DNA from: Chryseobacterium candidae
GTDB taxonomy: Bacteria > Bacteroidota > Bacteroidia > Flavobacteriales > Weeksellaceae
NCBI RefSeq assembly: GCF_004916905.1
Contig: NZ_SDLV01000003.1
Location: 310,001 to 374,000 of the forward strand
Length of the DNA stretch: 64,000 nt
Direction of reading: 5' to 3'
The translations under genes were made by a program, and so were the position numbers. Numbering within the stretch: the stretch's first letter is position 1; each line of letters opens with the position of its first letter. This document shows positions 34,403 through 43,841 of the stretch, piece after piece. The notes beneath the pieces were generated by a model that had not been told where the DNA came from, ran no database searches, and saw only the letters and a program-made list of their open reading frames with translations.

Positions 34403-37363
34403 TTAGAAGTTAGCTTTTAATGATAATCCAATAGATCGGGTAATCGGTAATCCGAATGAATCTACTCCCACTCCACCAGGCGTATTCCCTGATACCTGCT
34501 CAGGATCAAACGGTGCTTTCTTATAGAAGAAAAATAAATTGGTTCCTACTAAACTTACCGTTGCATTTTTCAAATATTTTGAATTGACATCAAACAGATA
34601 CGAAACAGATACCTGACGTAAACGTATTGTTGTAGCACTATACAGATAGGCTTCATCAACTCCTTTTCCAAATCCTTCAGTTGTTCCTACTGCTTTATAA
34701 TAATCTTTAGCGTTAGTCAACCCAGTATAGGCCTGCCCTGCATTAGGAGTTCCCGGTGCATACACTGCATTTGGGATTGATACGCCTCCAGCATCTCTAG
34801 CATCAGCAGTGGTCTGACTTACTCCATATAAATCATTGGCTTTTTCTGTAAGTGATAATACTTTACCTCCGAATTTCCCATCAATAAGGAAAGAAATCCC
34901 CAGTTTACCGATATTGAACGCGTTATTGAATCCAAGAATAAACTTCGGGTTCGGGTTACCCAAATAAGAAGGCGTACTCTCTGCTAAAGGAACCCCTTTC
35001 TCATTCACAAGAACACGGCCCTGATCATCTCTTTTAAATTTGATTCCGTAAAGATCTCCAAAAGCCCCCCCCAGTTTTAATCTTGTATAGTCACCACCTC
35101 CGGTTAGTGAAAAAGTCAAGTCTTTAGAAACATTTATGCTTGTTGGTAATAATTCAACGATCTTGTTTTTATTGGCCGAAGCATTCAATGTAGCGGTCCA
35201 TCCGAATTTTTCCGAATCAAAGATTTTATAAGATAATGAAGATTCAAAACCGGTATTTCGGATTTTTCCCGCATTAATATAATATGATCCCGGAGCCAAA
35301 CCTCCTAAATAAGAAGGAATTGTGGTTTCCAACAACTGGTTGCTGGTATTTGAATTGTAATAAGTAATATCAAAATTCAGTTTGTTATTCAGCATTCTTA
35401 ACTCAGTACCTGCTTCAAACGTTTTATTAAGTTCCGGTTTTGGAAGCAATGCCTCAAAACCTGCCCCTGTAGCAAAAGAACTCTTAGGATATACAATCGT
35501 TCCTGCATCTACTCCATAAACATATCCTTTATTATATTCAACCATTGCATTGGTGATATTCGTAGGTAATCCCAAACCAACAGTTGCATAAGACCCTCTG
35601 ACTTTCCAGAAATTAATAACTTCCGGAAGTTTGAAAACAGAAGATAATATAGCATTTGCTCCTACAGATTCATAATCAAATCCGGTTCTTCCTGTTAATG
35701 CTAAAGTAGAATCCCAGTCATTTCTGAAAGTCATGTCCACATAGAACATATTTTTGTACCCTACGGAAGCACTCGCAAAAACAGACTGTACCTGTTTTTT
35801 CATGTTCGTATAGGTATTATGATAACCATCTCCCGGCGCTCTGTTTATATTCCACTGAAGGTTATTCAGTGTAAAAAGATTAGGATTTGCCAGATAAGCA
35901 TTATCAATTTGTCCTATTTTATTTCTTGTCGTATTAATACTTCCTCCTACTGTAAAATCTAAAGAGATAGATTCACTTACTTTAGGACTACCGATCAATA
36001 AAACATCACCATAAGTAGAAGAATTTTCATAGGTGTTTTTAAGCATTCTACCATTAATACCATTTGCAAGTAAGCTAGGCGCTGAAAAAGCAGCAATATC
36101 ACGCTGGCTGTCTGAAATATTCCAACTGTAGTTTCCTCTCACTCTTGCAATCAACCATGGATTTATCTGGTAAGACAATGAAAGGGCACCGTATATATTT
36201 TTGTTACTCACTGTTACCGGGTTTTTGTTTAAGATCCAGTAAGGATTCTGTGTCACAGGATTTCCTTTGAAGCTTCCGTCCGGATTTACTTCCCACCAGT
36301 TTTGAGCTGGCAAAAATCTCGTTTTATCCAAATAAGAATAATTATCGCCTCCGTATTGATCAAAATCTACTCCTCTCGGTAACCAGTACAAACTTGTCAA
36401 AGGAGAAAAAGAAGCTCCCGGAGTCTGTCTGTTTTTACTTTCCTGTAATGACCCGATAAAGTTGGCATCCAATGTCAGTTTATCATCAAGAAACTTACTT
36501 GAGTTTCTGAAAGAGACATTATACTGATCAAAATACGACATTGGAACCACTCCTTTATTGGTAGTATTTCCGATAGAGAAATAGTTTGTTGATTTTTCAT
36601 TTCCTGACTGGAAAGAAAGGCTGTTTACCCATGTAGTTCCTGTTTGCAGAAAATCTTTAAGATAATCCTTTGAAGATCCTTTTGCACCCCAGCTGTCTAC
36701 AGCCTGTCCTGGCTGCTGCCCAGCAAAAGATGGATCATAAGACAGATAACTGTGCTGCAGTTTTGGAAGACTGTATGCTCTGTCTACAGTAAGGCTGGAA
36801 CTGTAAGTAATTGAACTTTTCCCTGCACGTCCTTTTTTAGTCGTAATCAGAATAGCCCCGTTACCTCCGGCAGATCCATACAATGCACTAGCAGAAGCTC
36901 CTTTCAGGAAGTTGATACTCTCAATATCATCAGGATTGATGGAGCTTAGTACATCTCCCGGATCCGGCATATTGGAATACTGTCCGATATCTGCAGACTT
37001 CCCTGTTCCGTTAATAATAGGAATACCATCAATTACATACAATGGCTGTGTATTGTTTACAGACTTATTCCCTCTCATGATCACCCTTACGGAGCTACCT
37101 ACACCATTGGTTCTGTTGATTTGTACATTGGAAACTTTTCCGTTGATCGAATTTAATAGATTGGGAGTTTTCACTTCTGTAAGCTCATCCCCGCCAATCT
37201 GCTGGCTGGAATACGTTAAAGAGCGGGCCTGCCTTTTAATCCCCAAAGAGGTGACTACGACCTCCTCAATACTGGTTGTCTTCGTAGTGTCGGCCGCTTT
37301 TTTCTCCTGTGCATTCGCAGTAAGTGAAAAAACGAACAGAACGGGTATAACTGCTTTTCTCAT
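34403..37363 (-). CDS. SusC/RagA-family TonB-dependent glycan importer
   Basis: An outer-membrane importer of 986 residues. It has a signal peptide, a SusC-type plug (EEVVVTSLGIKRQARSLTYS, VRVIMRGNKS, PLYVIDGIPI, ITTKKGRAGKSS) and a large beta-barrel ending in LSLKANF. The carboxypeptidase-D-like N-terminal extension present in many SusC proteins is absent. It is the first gene of the minus-strand glycan locus and is followed by SusD. It imports the oligosaccharide released by the GH18 enzymes, by inference from neighbours. Confidence 0.94.
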   Translation of the reverse strand: MRKAVIPVLFVFSLTANAQEKKAADTTKTTSIEEVVVTSLGIKRQARSLTYSSQQIGGDELTEVKTPNLLNSINGKVSNVQINRTNGVGSSVRVIMRGNKSVNNTQPLYVIDGIPIINGTGKSADIGQYSNMPDPGDVLSSINPDDIESINFLKGASASALYGSAGGNGAILITTKKGRAGKSSITYSSSLTVDRAYSLPKLQHSYLSYDPSFAGQQPGQAVDSWGAKGSSKDYLKDFLQTGTTWVNSLSFQSGNEKSTNYFSIGNTTNKGVVPMSYFDQYNVSFRNSSKFLDDKLTLDANFIGSLQESKNRQTPGASFSPLTSLYWLPRGVDFDQYGGDNYSYLDKTRFLPAQNWWEVNPDGSFKGNPVTQNPYWILNKNPVTVSNKNIYGALSLSYQINPWLIARVRGNYSWNISDSQRDIAAFSAPSLLANGINGRMLKNTYENSSTYGDVLLIGSPKVSESISLDFTVGGSINTTRNKIGQIDNAYLANPNLFTLNNLQWNINRAPGDGYHNTYTNMKKQVQSVFASASVGYKNMFYVDMTFRNDWDSTLALTGRTGFDYESVGANAILSSVFKLPEVINFWKVRGSYATVGLGLPTNITNAMVEYNKGYVYGVDAGTIVYPKSSFATGAGFEALLPKPELNKTFEAGTELRMLNNKLNFDITYYNSNTSNQLLETTIPSYLGGLAPGSYYINAGKIRNTGFESSLSYKIFDSEKFGWTATLNASANKNKIVELLPTSINVSKDLTFSLTGGGDYTRLKLGGAFGDLYGIKFKRDDQGRVLVNEKGVPLAESTPSYLGNPNPKFILGFNNAFNIGKLGISFLIDGKFGGKVLSLTEKANDLYGVSQTTADARDAGGVSIPNAVYAPGTPNAGQAYTGLTNAKDYYKAVGTTEGFGKGVDEAYLYSATTIRLRQVSVSYLFDVNSKYLKNATVSLVGTNLFFFYKKAPFDPEQVSGNTPGGVGVDSFGLPITRSIGLSLKANF

Positions 37364-37745
37364 AAGGTATAGATTCTTTAGATTTAATTGAGAATCAGTG
37401 ACATTACTTTATTTTTTAATACAAAAAAAATTATTGTTCTTCAGCAAAACTTTGCCGTTTATGTATTAAATTATTTAAAGTTTTGTTAAGATTTAATTCA
37501 CATTCACAAATCTAAATTTTGTAGTCAGTCTGATATAATACTATTTTATCATAAAACGATATTATTTTTTCAGCAATCAAAATTAAAAGCTATTAATGCT
37601 TTAAATATCAGCAAAATACAACACTTCCCTAACAATTAAAAAAGGGGATTTATTCCGTTATTTTAACAAAAAAAGTAGATTTCTGGACGGAATTATAGAA
37701 CGCCAGATAGGATAAAAAAAGAAAAATGTAAATTTTTAATACGTA
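37364..37745. other. Intergenic region upstream of SusC
   Basis: 382 AT-rich bases separating SusC from the AraC regulator, both on the minus strand. A TAGATTTG box on the minus strand (37507-37514) could start the glycan operon with a leader of about 140 nt, but no matching -33 element is evident. No gene, hairpin terminator or known riboswitch is visible. Confidence 0.35.
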
Positions 37746-38624
37746 CTATTCAATCTTTTTAACTCCTTTGAATTGCTCTTTAAATTCGGTTGGAGTTGTT
37801 TTTTTGATGGACTTAAATACCTTGTTGAAGTTCGCAATATTATTAAACCCGGCTTCAAAAGCAATTTCAAAGACCGTAAGATTTTTTTCCATCAACCAGC
37901 GTGCAGCATAACTGATTCTGATCTCATTAAGATAATTAACAAATGTTTTCCCTGTTCTTTTTTTAATAAACCTGTTAAATGTCACATTGCTCATGTTCAC
38001 CAATGAGGCTACATTATCCAGCGTTATTTTATTCTCAAAATTTTTATGAACAAAATCATGAACAACCTTCATTTTATCATTATCAGCAAAAGACTCAAGC
38101 TCAATACTATACGAAGATAAAAGTGTTTTATTTTCTGCCACAGCCAATTCATTCAGAATCTTCATAATTTCTATGAAAGATTCAAAACTGTTCATTTTTG
38201 ACAAATTGAGAAACGAATTTTTTAGTTTCTCAGCCGTTTCTGTAGAAAAAAGAATCCCTCTGATGGAGTCTTTCATCAGATTATTGATGGGTTTCAAAAT
38301 ATTTTTCTCCATTAATGACTGCTGAAAGAAATCCTGGTTGAATTGTATGGTGATTTCGTGGGTTTTTCTGTTTTTGCATCTGTAATTAGCCCAACAGTGC
38401 GGTAAATTAGGACCTACCAACACCAGCTCTATATTTCCGATCTCTCCGGTATGATCTCCTATCATCCTTTTGTACCCCTTCCCTTTATAAATAAAATTGA
38501 TTTCAATTTCCGGATGGTAGTGGTACGGAAAGTCGAATGAAGCTTTAATCCTGTCAAATACGAGAAAACTATCTTCAGGAGATAGTGGAGTTATTTCTCT
38601 CAGAATATTTTCTAATTCGCTCAT
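37746..38624 (-). CDS. AraC-family transcription regulator with cupin sensor
   Basis: A 292-residue regulator. The N-terminal cupin has a sugar-sensor-like YHYHPEIEINFI (about 34-45) and an HCW segment. The C-terminal domain holds the two AraC helix-turn-helix motifs (ITLDNVASLVNMSNVTFNRF and FEIAFEAGFNNIANFNKVFK). It lies immediately upstream of the SusC operon in the same direction and is the best candidate regulator of the glycan locus, by position only. It diverges from a second AraC gene. Confidence 0.88.
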   Translation of the reverse strand: MSELENILREITPLSPEDSFLVFDRIKASFDFPYHYHPEIEINFIYKGKGYKRMIGDHTGEIGNIELVLVGPNLPHCWANYRCKNRKTHEITIQFNQDFFQQSLMEKNILKPINNLMKDSIRGILFSTETAEKLKNSFLNLSKMNSFESFIEIMKILNELAVAENKTLLSSYSIELESFADNDKMKVVHDFVHKNFENKITLDNVASLVNMSNVTFNRFIKKRTGKTFVNYLNEIRISYAARWLMEKNLTVFEIAFEAGFNNIANFNKVFKSIKKTTPTEFKEQFKGVKKIE

Positions 38625-38823
38625 ACAGGCAGTTATGAAAAAAAGTTAATACTATTAGGTCACAATACAAATCTTTGTAAAAATGATAAAATAATATCAA
38701 TGTAAAAACATATTTCCGATTTATTTATTCCAGATTTTTATGTCAGACATCAGAAATTAGCGTTTCAATAATTTAATACAGCTTACATCATTCATTTTTG
38801 TATCTTTAAACTAAAGTTAAAGG

Positions 38824-39690
38824 ATGCCGCAACAGCTTATTTTTGAAGATCAATATAAAAGACTCGGACTGGAAGTATTTACACCGGAAAATCTGGAGAA
38901 CTTTAATGGAAATCATTTCAAAACTGATATCAAAGTATTTTTTATTCCTTCAGGATATGAGCTTACGGTAGATTTTAACCATTACAAAACGAAAAAAACC
39001 TCTCTTTTTTTTCTCACCAACCAGCATCTGAATATCCAGAAAGGAAAAGATGAATCGGTGCTCCTTTTCTACAACCGTGATTTTTACTGCATCCAGATCC
39101 ATGATAAAGAAGTAGCCTGCGACGGGCTTCTCTTTCATAATGTATTTGAAATTCCTTTTGTAGAGCTTGACGACTCAGAAACAACTCTTATAAAATCTCT
39201 GTTTCAGAATATTCAGGATGAACTTGAAGGGAAAGATTCTTCTGCAGAGGAAATGATAAGAACCTATGTAAAACAGATCATTATACGCGCTACCCGAAAG
39301 TGGAAAAAACAAAATCTGGATAATGACACGCTCAGAATACCAGGCAGTGAACTTGATATTTTCAGGGATTTCAGCAGACACCTGGAAATTCATTTCAGAG
39401 AAAAACATAATGTCGCTGATTATGCAGAACTGCTTCATATAGCCCCCAAAACTTTAACTCATAAATTTAAAAACCTAAACCTGGAATCTCCCAATCAGTT
39501 GATCATCAACAGAATTTTATTAGAAGCAAAAAGATTATTGTTTTATACAGACAAACCTGTAAAAGAAATTGCCTATGATCTGGGCTATGAAGATCCGGCT
39601 TATTTCAACCGTCTTTTCACCAATAAAACAGGAAGCACTCCCGCAAATTTCAAAAAAAATTACATTACGGGAAAAAAGTACAATATTTAG
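38824..39690 (+). CDS. AraC-family transcription regulator
   Basis: A 288-residue regulator with an N-terminal ligand-binding-like region without clear motifs. Its C-terminal AraC DNA-binding domain covers about residues 190-285 (VADYAELLHIAPKTLTHKFK, then VKEIAYDLGYEDPAYFNRLF and a final TPANFK). It is followed 87 bases later by an OsmC gene that has its own promoter, which may be its target. This is a layout common for AraC regulators responding to oxidants or organic compounds. A TATCTTTA sequence 30 bases upstream resembles a -7 box. Confidence 0.87.
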   Translation: MPQQLIFEDQYKRLGLEVFTPENLENFNGNHFKTDIKVFFIPSGYELTVDFNHYKTKKTSLFFLTNQHLNIQKGKDESVLLFYNRDFYCIQIHDKEVACDGLLFHNVFEIPFVELDDSETTLIKSLFQNIQDELEGKDSSAEEMIRTYVKQIIIRATRKWKKQNLDNDTLRIPGSELDIFRDFSRHLEIHFREKHNVADYAELLHIAPKTLTHKFKNLNLESPNQLIINRILLEAKRLLFYTDKPVKEIAYDLGYEDPAYFNRLFTNKTGSTPANFKKNYITGKKYNI

Positions 39691-39726
39691 CTCTTTTTAT
39701 CTATTGAAAATACCTTGTCACAGACA

Positions 39727-39734
39727 TACCTTTG
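39727..39734 (+). promoter_or_regulatory. -7 promoter box for the OsmC gene
   Basis: TACCTTTG matches TAnnTTTG and ends 43 bases before the ATG. A TTG lies 10 bases upstream, closer than a normal -33 element, so activator help is possible. Confidence 0.55.
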
Positions 39735-39777
39735 TAACATTAAAATCAGACAATACTAAATACAAAAAAACAACATT

Positions 39778-40197
39778 ATGAGACGTAACGCAACAGCCGT
39801 TTGGAACGGTACTATCAAAGAAGGAAAAGGACATTTAACTACTCAGAGTACAACTTTAAACCAGACTCAATATTCTTTCAACAGCCGTTTTGCAGATGGT
39901 GTAGGGACAAACCCAGAAGAATTGCTGGCAGCCGCCCATGCAGGATGTTTCACAATGAAACTGGATGCCGAATTATCTCAGGCGGGTTACAATCCTGAAG
40001 AATTAAAAACAACTTCTGTCATTACTCTTGACCCCAATATCGGAAAGATTACAAAATCTGAACTGACTCTTACAGCTAAAGTTCCGGGGATCTCAGAAGA
40101 AGAATTCCAGAAATTTGCTAAAATCGCAGAAGAAGGATGCCCTGTGAGTGCAGCATTCAACTTTGAAATTACATTGAACGCTACTTTGGAAAACTAA
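39778..40197 (+). CDS. OsmC-family peroxiredoxin
   Basis: A thiol-dependent peroxidase that reduces organic hydroperoxides. At 139 residues it is full length. It has the two redox Cys of the family, Cys57 in HAGCF and Cys121 in EEGCPVS, plus the [15 protein letters not shown] signature. No signal peptide, so cytoplasmic. It follows an AraC gene and is closed by a terminator. Confidence 0.94.
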   Translation: MRRNATAVWNGTIKEGKGHLTTQSTTLNQTQYSFNSRFADGVGTNPEELLAAAHAGCFTMKLDAELSQAGYNPEELKTTSVITLDPNIGKITKSELTLTAKVPGISEEEFQKFAKIAEEGCPVSAAFNFEITLNATLEN

Positions 40198-40223
40198 TTT
40201 AAGTATTCATTCAATATCAATAG

Positions 40224-40248
40224 AAACGGGCTAAAAGTCCGTTTTTTT
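40224..40248 (+). terminator. Terminator after the OsmC gene
   Basis: An 8-bp stem (AAACGGGC pairing with GTCCGTTT, one G-T pair) with a TAAAA loop runs into a row of T, about 27 bases after the stop. Confidence 0.8.
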
Positions 40249-40321
40249 AATTTAAAAAGAATCCATTGGCTTCAGCCAAAACTTAAATCCAAAACATTCA
40301 AATTAATTATTCTTCCTCAAT

Positions 40322-40345
40322 AAAATATACCGAGTGGTATATTTT
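40322..40345. promoter_or_regulatory. Perfect inverted-repeat operator upstream of the TetR gene
   Basis: Arms AAAATATACC and GGTATATTTT are separated by GAGT. It overlaps one TAnnTTTG box (TATTTTTG, 40340-40347) and abuts a second (TATATTTG, 40348-40355) that end 30 and 22 bases before the TetR ATG. The position and symmetry fit an autoregulatory TetR operator. Confidence 0.75.
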
Positions 40346-40376
40346 TGTATATTTGCATCATATTTAAACATTTATA

Positions 40377-40982
40377 ATGTCAAAGGCAGAAAAAACAAAA
40401 CAGCACATCATCGAGAAAACCGCAACCCTTTTTAATACCAAGGGTTATATTTCCACTTCGCTGTCAGACATTACACAGGCAACAGGATTGACGAAAGGCA
40501 GCATCTATGGAAATTTTGAAAACAAAGATGAAGTAGCTATTGAGGTTTATAAATACAATGCCGGATTATTAGGCAAAACCCTCAGCCGTTCCTTTGGCGA
40601 TGAATACATTACTTCGTTGGATAAGCTTCACGCATTTGTAGAGTTTTACAGAAAAAACTGGAAGTTTGTTTTTGCAAACGGCGGATGCCCTTTGATGAAC
40701 GCTGCAACAGAAGCTGACGACTCTTTTCCGGCATTAAAAACTCAGGTTAAAAGATCTTTTGAACAATGGTTGACAAAAATATCAGATGTCATCGATGAGG
40801 GACAACGTAAAGGGGAAATTGATAAAAAAGCCAGTGCTGAACAATATGCTTCCTTATTCATCATGCTTATTGAAGGCGGGATTTTGCTTTCAAAAACGAT
40901 GGGTGATCAGAGTTTTCTAAACCATGCTTTAGACAAAGTCGCCAGCATAATTGATCATGAACTTACTATTCTTCCATCATAA
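40377..40982 (+). CDS. TetR/AcrR-family repressor
   Basis: A 201-residue repressor with an N-terminal TetR helix-turn-helix (ITQATGLTKGSIYGNFENKDEV). Its ligand domain contains GGCPLMNAATEADD, a Cys-Pro-Leu segment seen in the LmrA/YxaF/NemR-like group, where that Cys can sense electrophiles. A perfect inverted repeat overlaps its promoter, consistent with autorepression. It forms a two-gene operon with the thiolase (10-base gap), which is presumably also repressed. Confidence 0.9.
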   Translation: MSKAEKTKQHIIEKTATLFNTKGYISTSLSDITQATGLTKGSIYGNFENKDEVAIEVYKYNAGLLGKTLSRSFGDEYITSLDKLHAFVEFYRKNWKFVFANGGCPLMNAATEADDSFPALKTQVKRSFEQWLTKISDVIDEGQRKGEIDKKASAEQYASLFIMLIEGGILLSKTMGDQSFLNHALDKVASIIDHELTILPS

Positions 40983-40992
40983 ATTATACCAT

Positions 40993-42261
40993 ATGGAAAC
41001 AAAAAAAGTGGCTATTGCAGGATACAACAGAATTCCTTTTGCCAGAATGAATACCTCTTATTCAGAGCAGAACAATCAGGATCTGCTGCTTGCTTCTCTC
41101 AACGGGTTGATAAATCGTTATCATTTAAAAGGAAAGAGACTCGGAGAAGTTGCGGGTGGCGCAGTGATTAAGCACATCTCTGAAAGCAACCTCATCAGAG
41201 AAACGGTAATGGATACGACTCTTGATCCCGCAACACCTGCTTGTGACCTTCAGCAGGCATGTGATACAGGAATTGAAGCTGCTATTTATATCGGAAATAA
41301 AATTGCTTTGGGTCAGATAGATTGCGGCATTGCCTGCGGAGTGGAAGCCATGAGCAACATTCCATTCGAATCTTCACCAAAATTAAGGAAAGCACTTTTA
41401 CGTGCGAATAAAGAAAAGTCAGCGTTTGGAAAATTGAAACAGTTGTTAAGCCCGAAACTGAAAGACTGGATGCCCATTCCTTATAAAGGGCAGGAACCCA
41501 AAACAGGTCTTGTGATGGGTGAACATACAGAAATTACTGCCAATTATTACAATATAACAAGAGAAGAACAGGATGAACTGGCATTAAAAAGCCATCAGAA
41601 TATGGCAAAAGCTTATGATGAAGGCTTTTTTGAAGACATGATTACTCCTGCTTTTGGTTTAGAGAAAGATAATAACTTAAGACGCGATAGCAGTATTGAA
41701 AAGCTTTCTCAATTAAAACCTGCTTTTGATAAGCAGAACGGAAGCTTAACGGCAGGAAATTCAACACCATTTACAGATGGCGCTTCAGCAATTTTACTGG
41801 CCAGTGAAGAATGGGCAAAAGCCAATAATCTTCCTATTTTAGCTTATATCACTTTTTCAGAACTGGCAGCCATAGAATATGTTGAAAATAAACAGGATCT
41901 GCTTCTTGCCCCTGTTTTTGCAGCAGAGAGGATGCTTAAAAAAGCAGACATGAATTTGTCAGACTTTGATTACTATGAAATTCACGAAGCATTTGCTGCA
42001 CAGGTTTTGGCCACCATAAAGATCTGGGAAAATGATGAGCTTGCCAAGAAATTCGGATTGGAAAAGACTCTCGGAAAAATAGACAGAAGCAAACTGAATG
42101 TAAAAGGAGGAAGCCTTGCGGCAGCTCATCCATTTGCAGCAACCGGAGGAAGAATTATCGCAACACTGGCAAAATTACTTCATGAAAAAGGCAGTGGAAA
42201 AGGATTTATATCCATTTGCGCAGCCCGTGGACAGGGAGTAACCATGATTTTGGAAAAGTAA
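40993..42261 (+). CDS. Thiolase family protein (acetyl-CoA C-acyltransferase, FadI-like)
   Basis: It catalyses the thiolytic or condensing reaction between acyl-CoA and acetyl-CoA. It has 422 residues from METKKVAIAG. The motifs are the nucleophile Cys in DLQQACDTG, HEAFAAQVL, GGSLAAAHPFAATGGR and the C-terminal CAARGQG. The segment around residues 130-165 is longer than in FadA, as in FadI/trifunctional-type thiolases. I reject the longer ORF start because it overlaps the TetR gene. TetR control suggests inducible fatty-acid or related degradation. No other beta-oxidation gene is adjacent. Confidence 0.88.
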   Translation: METKKVAIAGYNRIPFARMNTSYSEQNNQDLLLASLNGLINRYHLKGKRLGEVAGGAVIKHISESNLIRETVMDTTLDPATPACDLQQACDTGIEAAIYIGNKIALGQIDCGIACGVEAMSNIPFESSPKLRKALLRANKEKSAFGKLKQLLSPKLKDWMPIPYKGQEPKTGLVMGEHTEITANYYNITREEQDELALKSHQNMAKAYDEGFFEDMITPAFGLEKDNNLRRDSSIEKLSQLKPAFDKQNGSLTAGNSTPFTDGASAILLASEEWAKANNLPILAYITFSELAAIEYVENKQDLLLAPVFAAERMLKKADMNLSDFDYYEIHEAFAAQVLATIKIWENDELAKKFGLEKTLGKIDRSKLNVKGGSLAAAHPFAATGGRIIATLAKLLHEKGSGKGFISICAARGQGVTMILEK

Positions 42262-42323
42262 TAGCAGCATTATTCCATATTCAAAAAAGAGCAGATTCTT
42301 TTATTATGTAGTAAATAATATGA

Positions 42324-42440
42324 TTGATTATTCGTTTGCAGAGAAAGAAAATTGATAATATTGCAGTGGAAAATGAGCTGATAAAAGAAGTAATTAAAAT
42401 GAAACATGAGATAAACAGTTTTTATCTCATGAAAATCTAA
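42324..42440 (+). other. Possible 38-codon ORF or gene remnant before fabF
   Basis: From a TTG the frame reads LIIRLQRKKIDNIAVENELI and then KEVIKMKHEINSFYLMKI. The composition looks protein-like, similar to a helical C-terminal tail of a regulator. There is no good start codon and the last part overlaps a hairpin, so it may be a remnant of a lost gene or chance. Confidence 0.22.
42405..42431 (+). repeat. Hairpin in the fabF leader
   Basis: 11-base arms CATGAGATAAA and TTTATCTCATG around CAGTT lie 33 bases before the fabF ATG. No T-run follows, so it is more likely a leader structure or operator than a terminator. Confidence 0.5.
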
Positions 42441-42464
42441 TCTATTAAAAAAGAGTAACTATAT

Positions 42465-43706
42465 ATGAAAAGAGTTGTCATCACAGGATTAGGTGCTGTG
42501 ACACCTTTGGGAAATAATGTTGAAGAATTTTGGCAAAACAGTATTAAAGGAGTCAGCGGAGCAGGACTCATTACCCATTTCGATACGGAAAAATTTAAAG
42601 TGCATTTTGCCTGTGAGGTAAAAGGCTTTGATCCAAAAGTATATCTGAACCATAACGAAATCAAGAGAAGTGATCTGTTTACACAATATGCCATGTATGC
42701 TTCTGCGGAAGCGATTCAGGATTCCGGGCTGGAACTTGAAAAAATGGATCCGTTCGATACAGGAGTCATCTGGGGAACAGGACAGGGCGGAATGTGGACC
42801 TTTGAAAAAGAAGTGATGGATTTCGCTGCAGGTGATGGTACACCACGTTTCAATCCGTTCTTTGTGCCAAAGTTTATCGCGAATATGGCTTCGGGAATGA
42901 TTTCCATGAAATATGGTCTTCAGGGAATTAATTATACTACTGTTTCTGCCTGTGCTACAGGTAATACGGCATTGATGGATGCTTTCAATTATATCCGCTT
43001 AGGAAAAGCAAAAGTAATCATCAGCGGTGGTTCTGAGGCAGCCATCACTCCGGCTTCCATCGGAGGATTCTCTATTATGAAAGCCATGTCTACAAGAAAT
43101 GATGATTTTGCAACAGCCAGCCGTCCTTATGACGTAAACAGAGACGGTTTTGTAATGGGTGAAGGTGCAGGAGCTCTGGTTCTTGAGGAATATGAACATG
43201 CTGTTGCCAGAGGAGCAAAAATTTATGCTGAATTAGCAGGAGCCGCAATGACAGCAGATGCTTATCACATGACAGCACCTCATCCTGATGGTGTGGGAGC
43301 CATTAAAGCAATGCAGCTGGCAGTGAAAGAAGCAGGAGCGAATATGGAAGATATTGATTATATTAATCCACATGCTACTTCCACACCGATTGGAGATACG
43401 ATTGAATTAACAGCGATCAACAAAGCCTTTAAAGGAAGTAAAAATCTTGATATCAGTGCAACAAAATCCATGACCGGACACTTATTGGGTGCTGCCGGAG
43501 CAGTGGAAGCCATTCTTTCGATCAAGGCTATTCAGAATGGGATTATCCCTCCTACAATCAATCTTCACTGTATTGATGAGAATATTCCTCAGGATATCAA
43601 TATCGTTTTCGGAGAAGCGAAAGAAAAAGATATTACCTATGCTTTAAGTAATGCTTTTGGTTTTGGAGGGCACAATGCTACTTTAGTTTTTAAAAAATTC
43701 AGTTAA
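42465..43706 (+). CDS. fabF: 3-oxoacyl-ACP synthase II (FabF-type ketosynthase)
   Basis: A condensing enzyme of fatty-acid elongation. It has 413 residues with the complete catalytic set: Cys163 (SACATGN), His303 (NPHATSTPIGD), Lys334 and His339 (KSMTGHLLGAAGAV), and the Gly-rich C-terminal FGFGGHNATLVF. No acpP or other fab gene is adjacent, so it could be a second copy beside the housekeeping acpP-fabF pair. That cannot be decided here. It has a hairpin in its leader and a terminator after it. Confidence 0.92.
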   Translation: MKRVVITGLGAVTPLGNNVEEFWQNSIKGVSGAGLITHFDTEKFKVHFACEVKGFDPKVYLNHNEIKRSDLFTQYAMYASAEAIQDSGLELEKMDPFDTGVIWGTGQGGMWTFEKEVMDFAAGDGTPRFNPFFVPKFIANMASGMISMKYGLQGINYTTVSACATGNTALMDAFNYIRLGKAKVIISGGSEAAITPASIGGFSIMKAMSTRNDDFATASRPYDVNRDGFVMGEGAGALVLEEYEHAVARGAKIYAELAGAAMTADAYHMTAPHPDGVGAIKAMQLAVKEAGANMEDIDYINPHATSTPIGDTIELTAINKAFKGSKNLDISATKSMTGHLLGAAGAVEAILSIKAIQNGIIPPTINLHCIDENIPQDINIVFGEAKEKDITYALSNAFGFGGHNATLVFKKFS

Positions 43707-43730
43707 TCTCATTAAATAACAATTGAAAAC

Positions 43731-43760
43731 CCCTGTATGAAAACCATGCAGGGATTTTTT
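43731..43760 (+). terminator. Terminator after fabF
   Basis: A 9-bp stem (CCCTGTATG with CATGCAGGG, one G-T pair) is followed by ATTTTTT, 25 bases after the stop. Confidence 0.88.
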
Positions 43761-43841
43761 ATCTACTTTATAAATAAACAATACCTGTTTACAAGTAATA
43801 ATTTTCTGATTTAAAAAAAAAAATGAAAAATTAATTATAAT

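Noticed and set aside
36912-37391. 159-codon plus-strand ORF opposite the SusC N-terminus
   Set aside because: Antisense shadow of the SusC plug domain, with no promoter or protein-like motifs.
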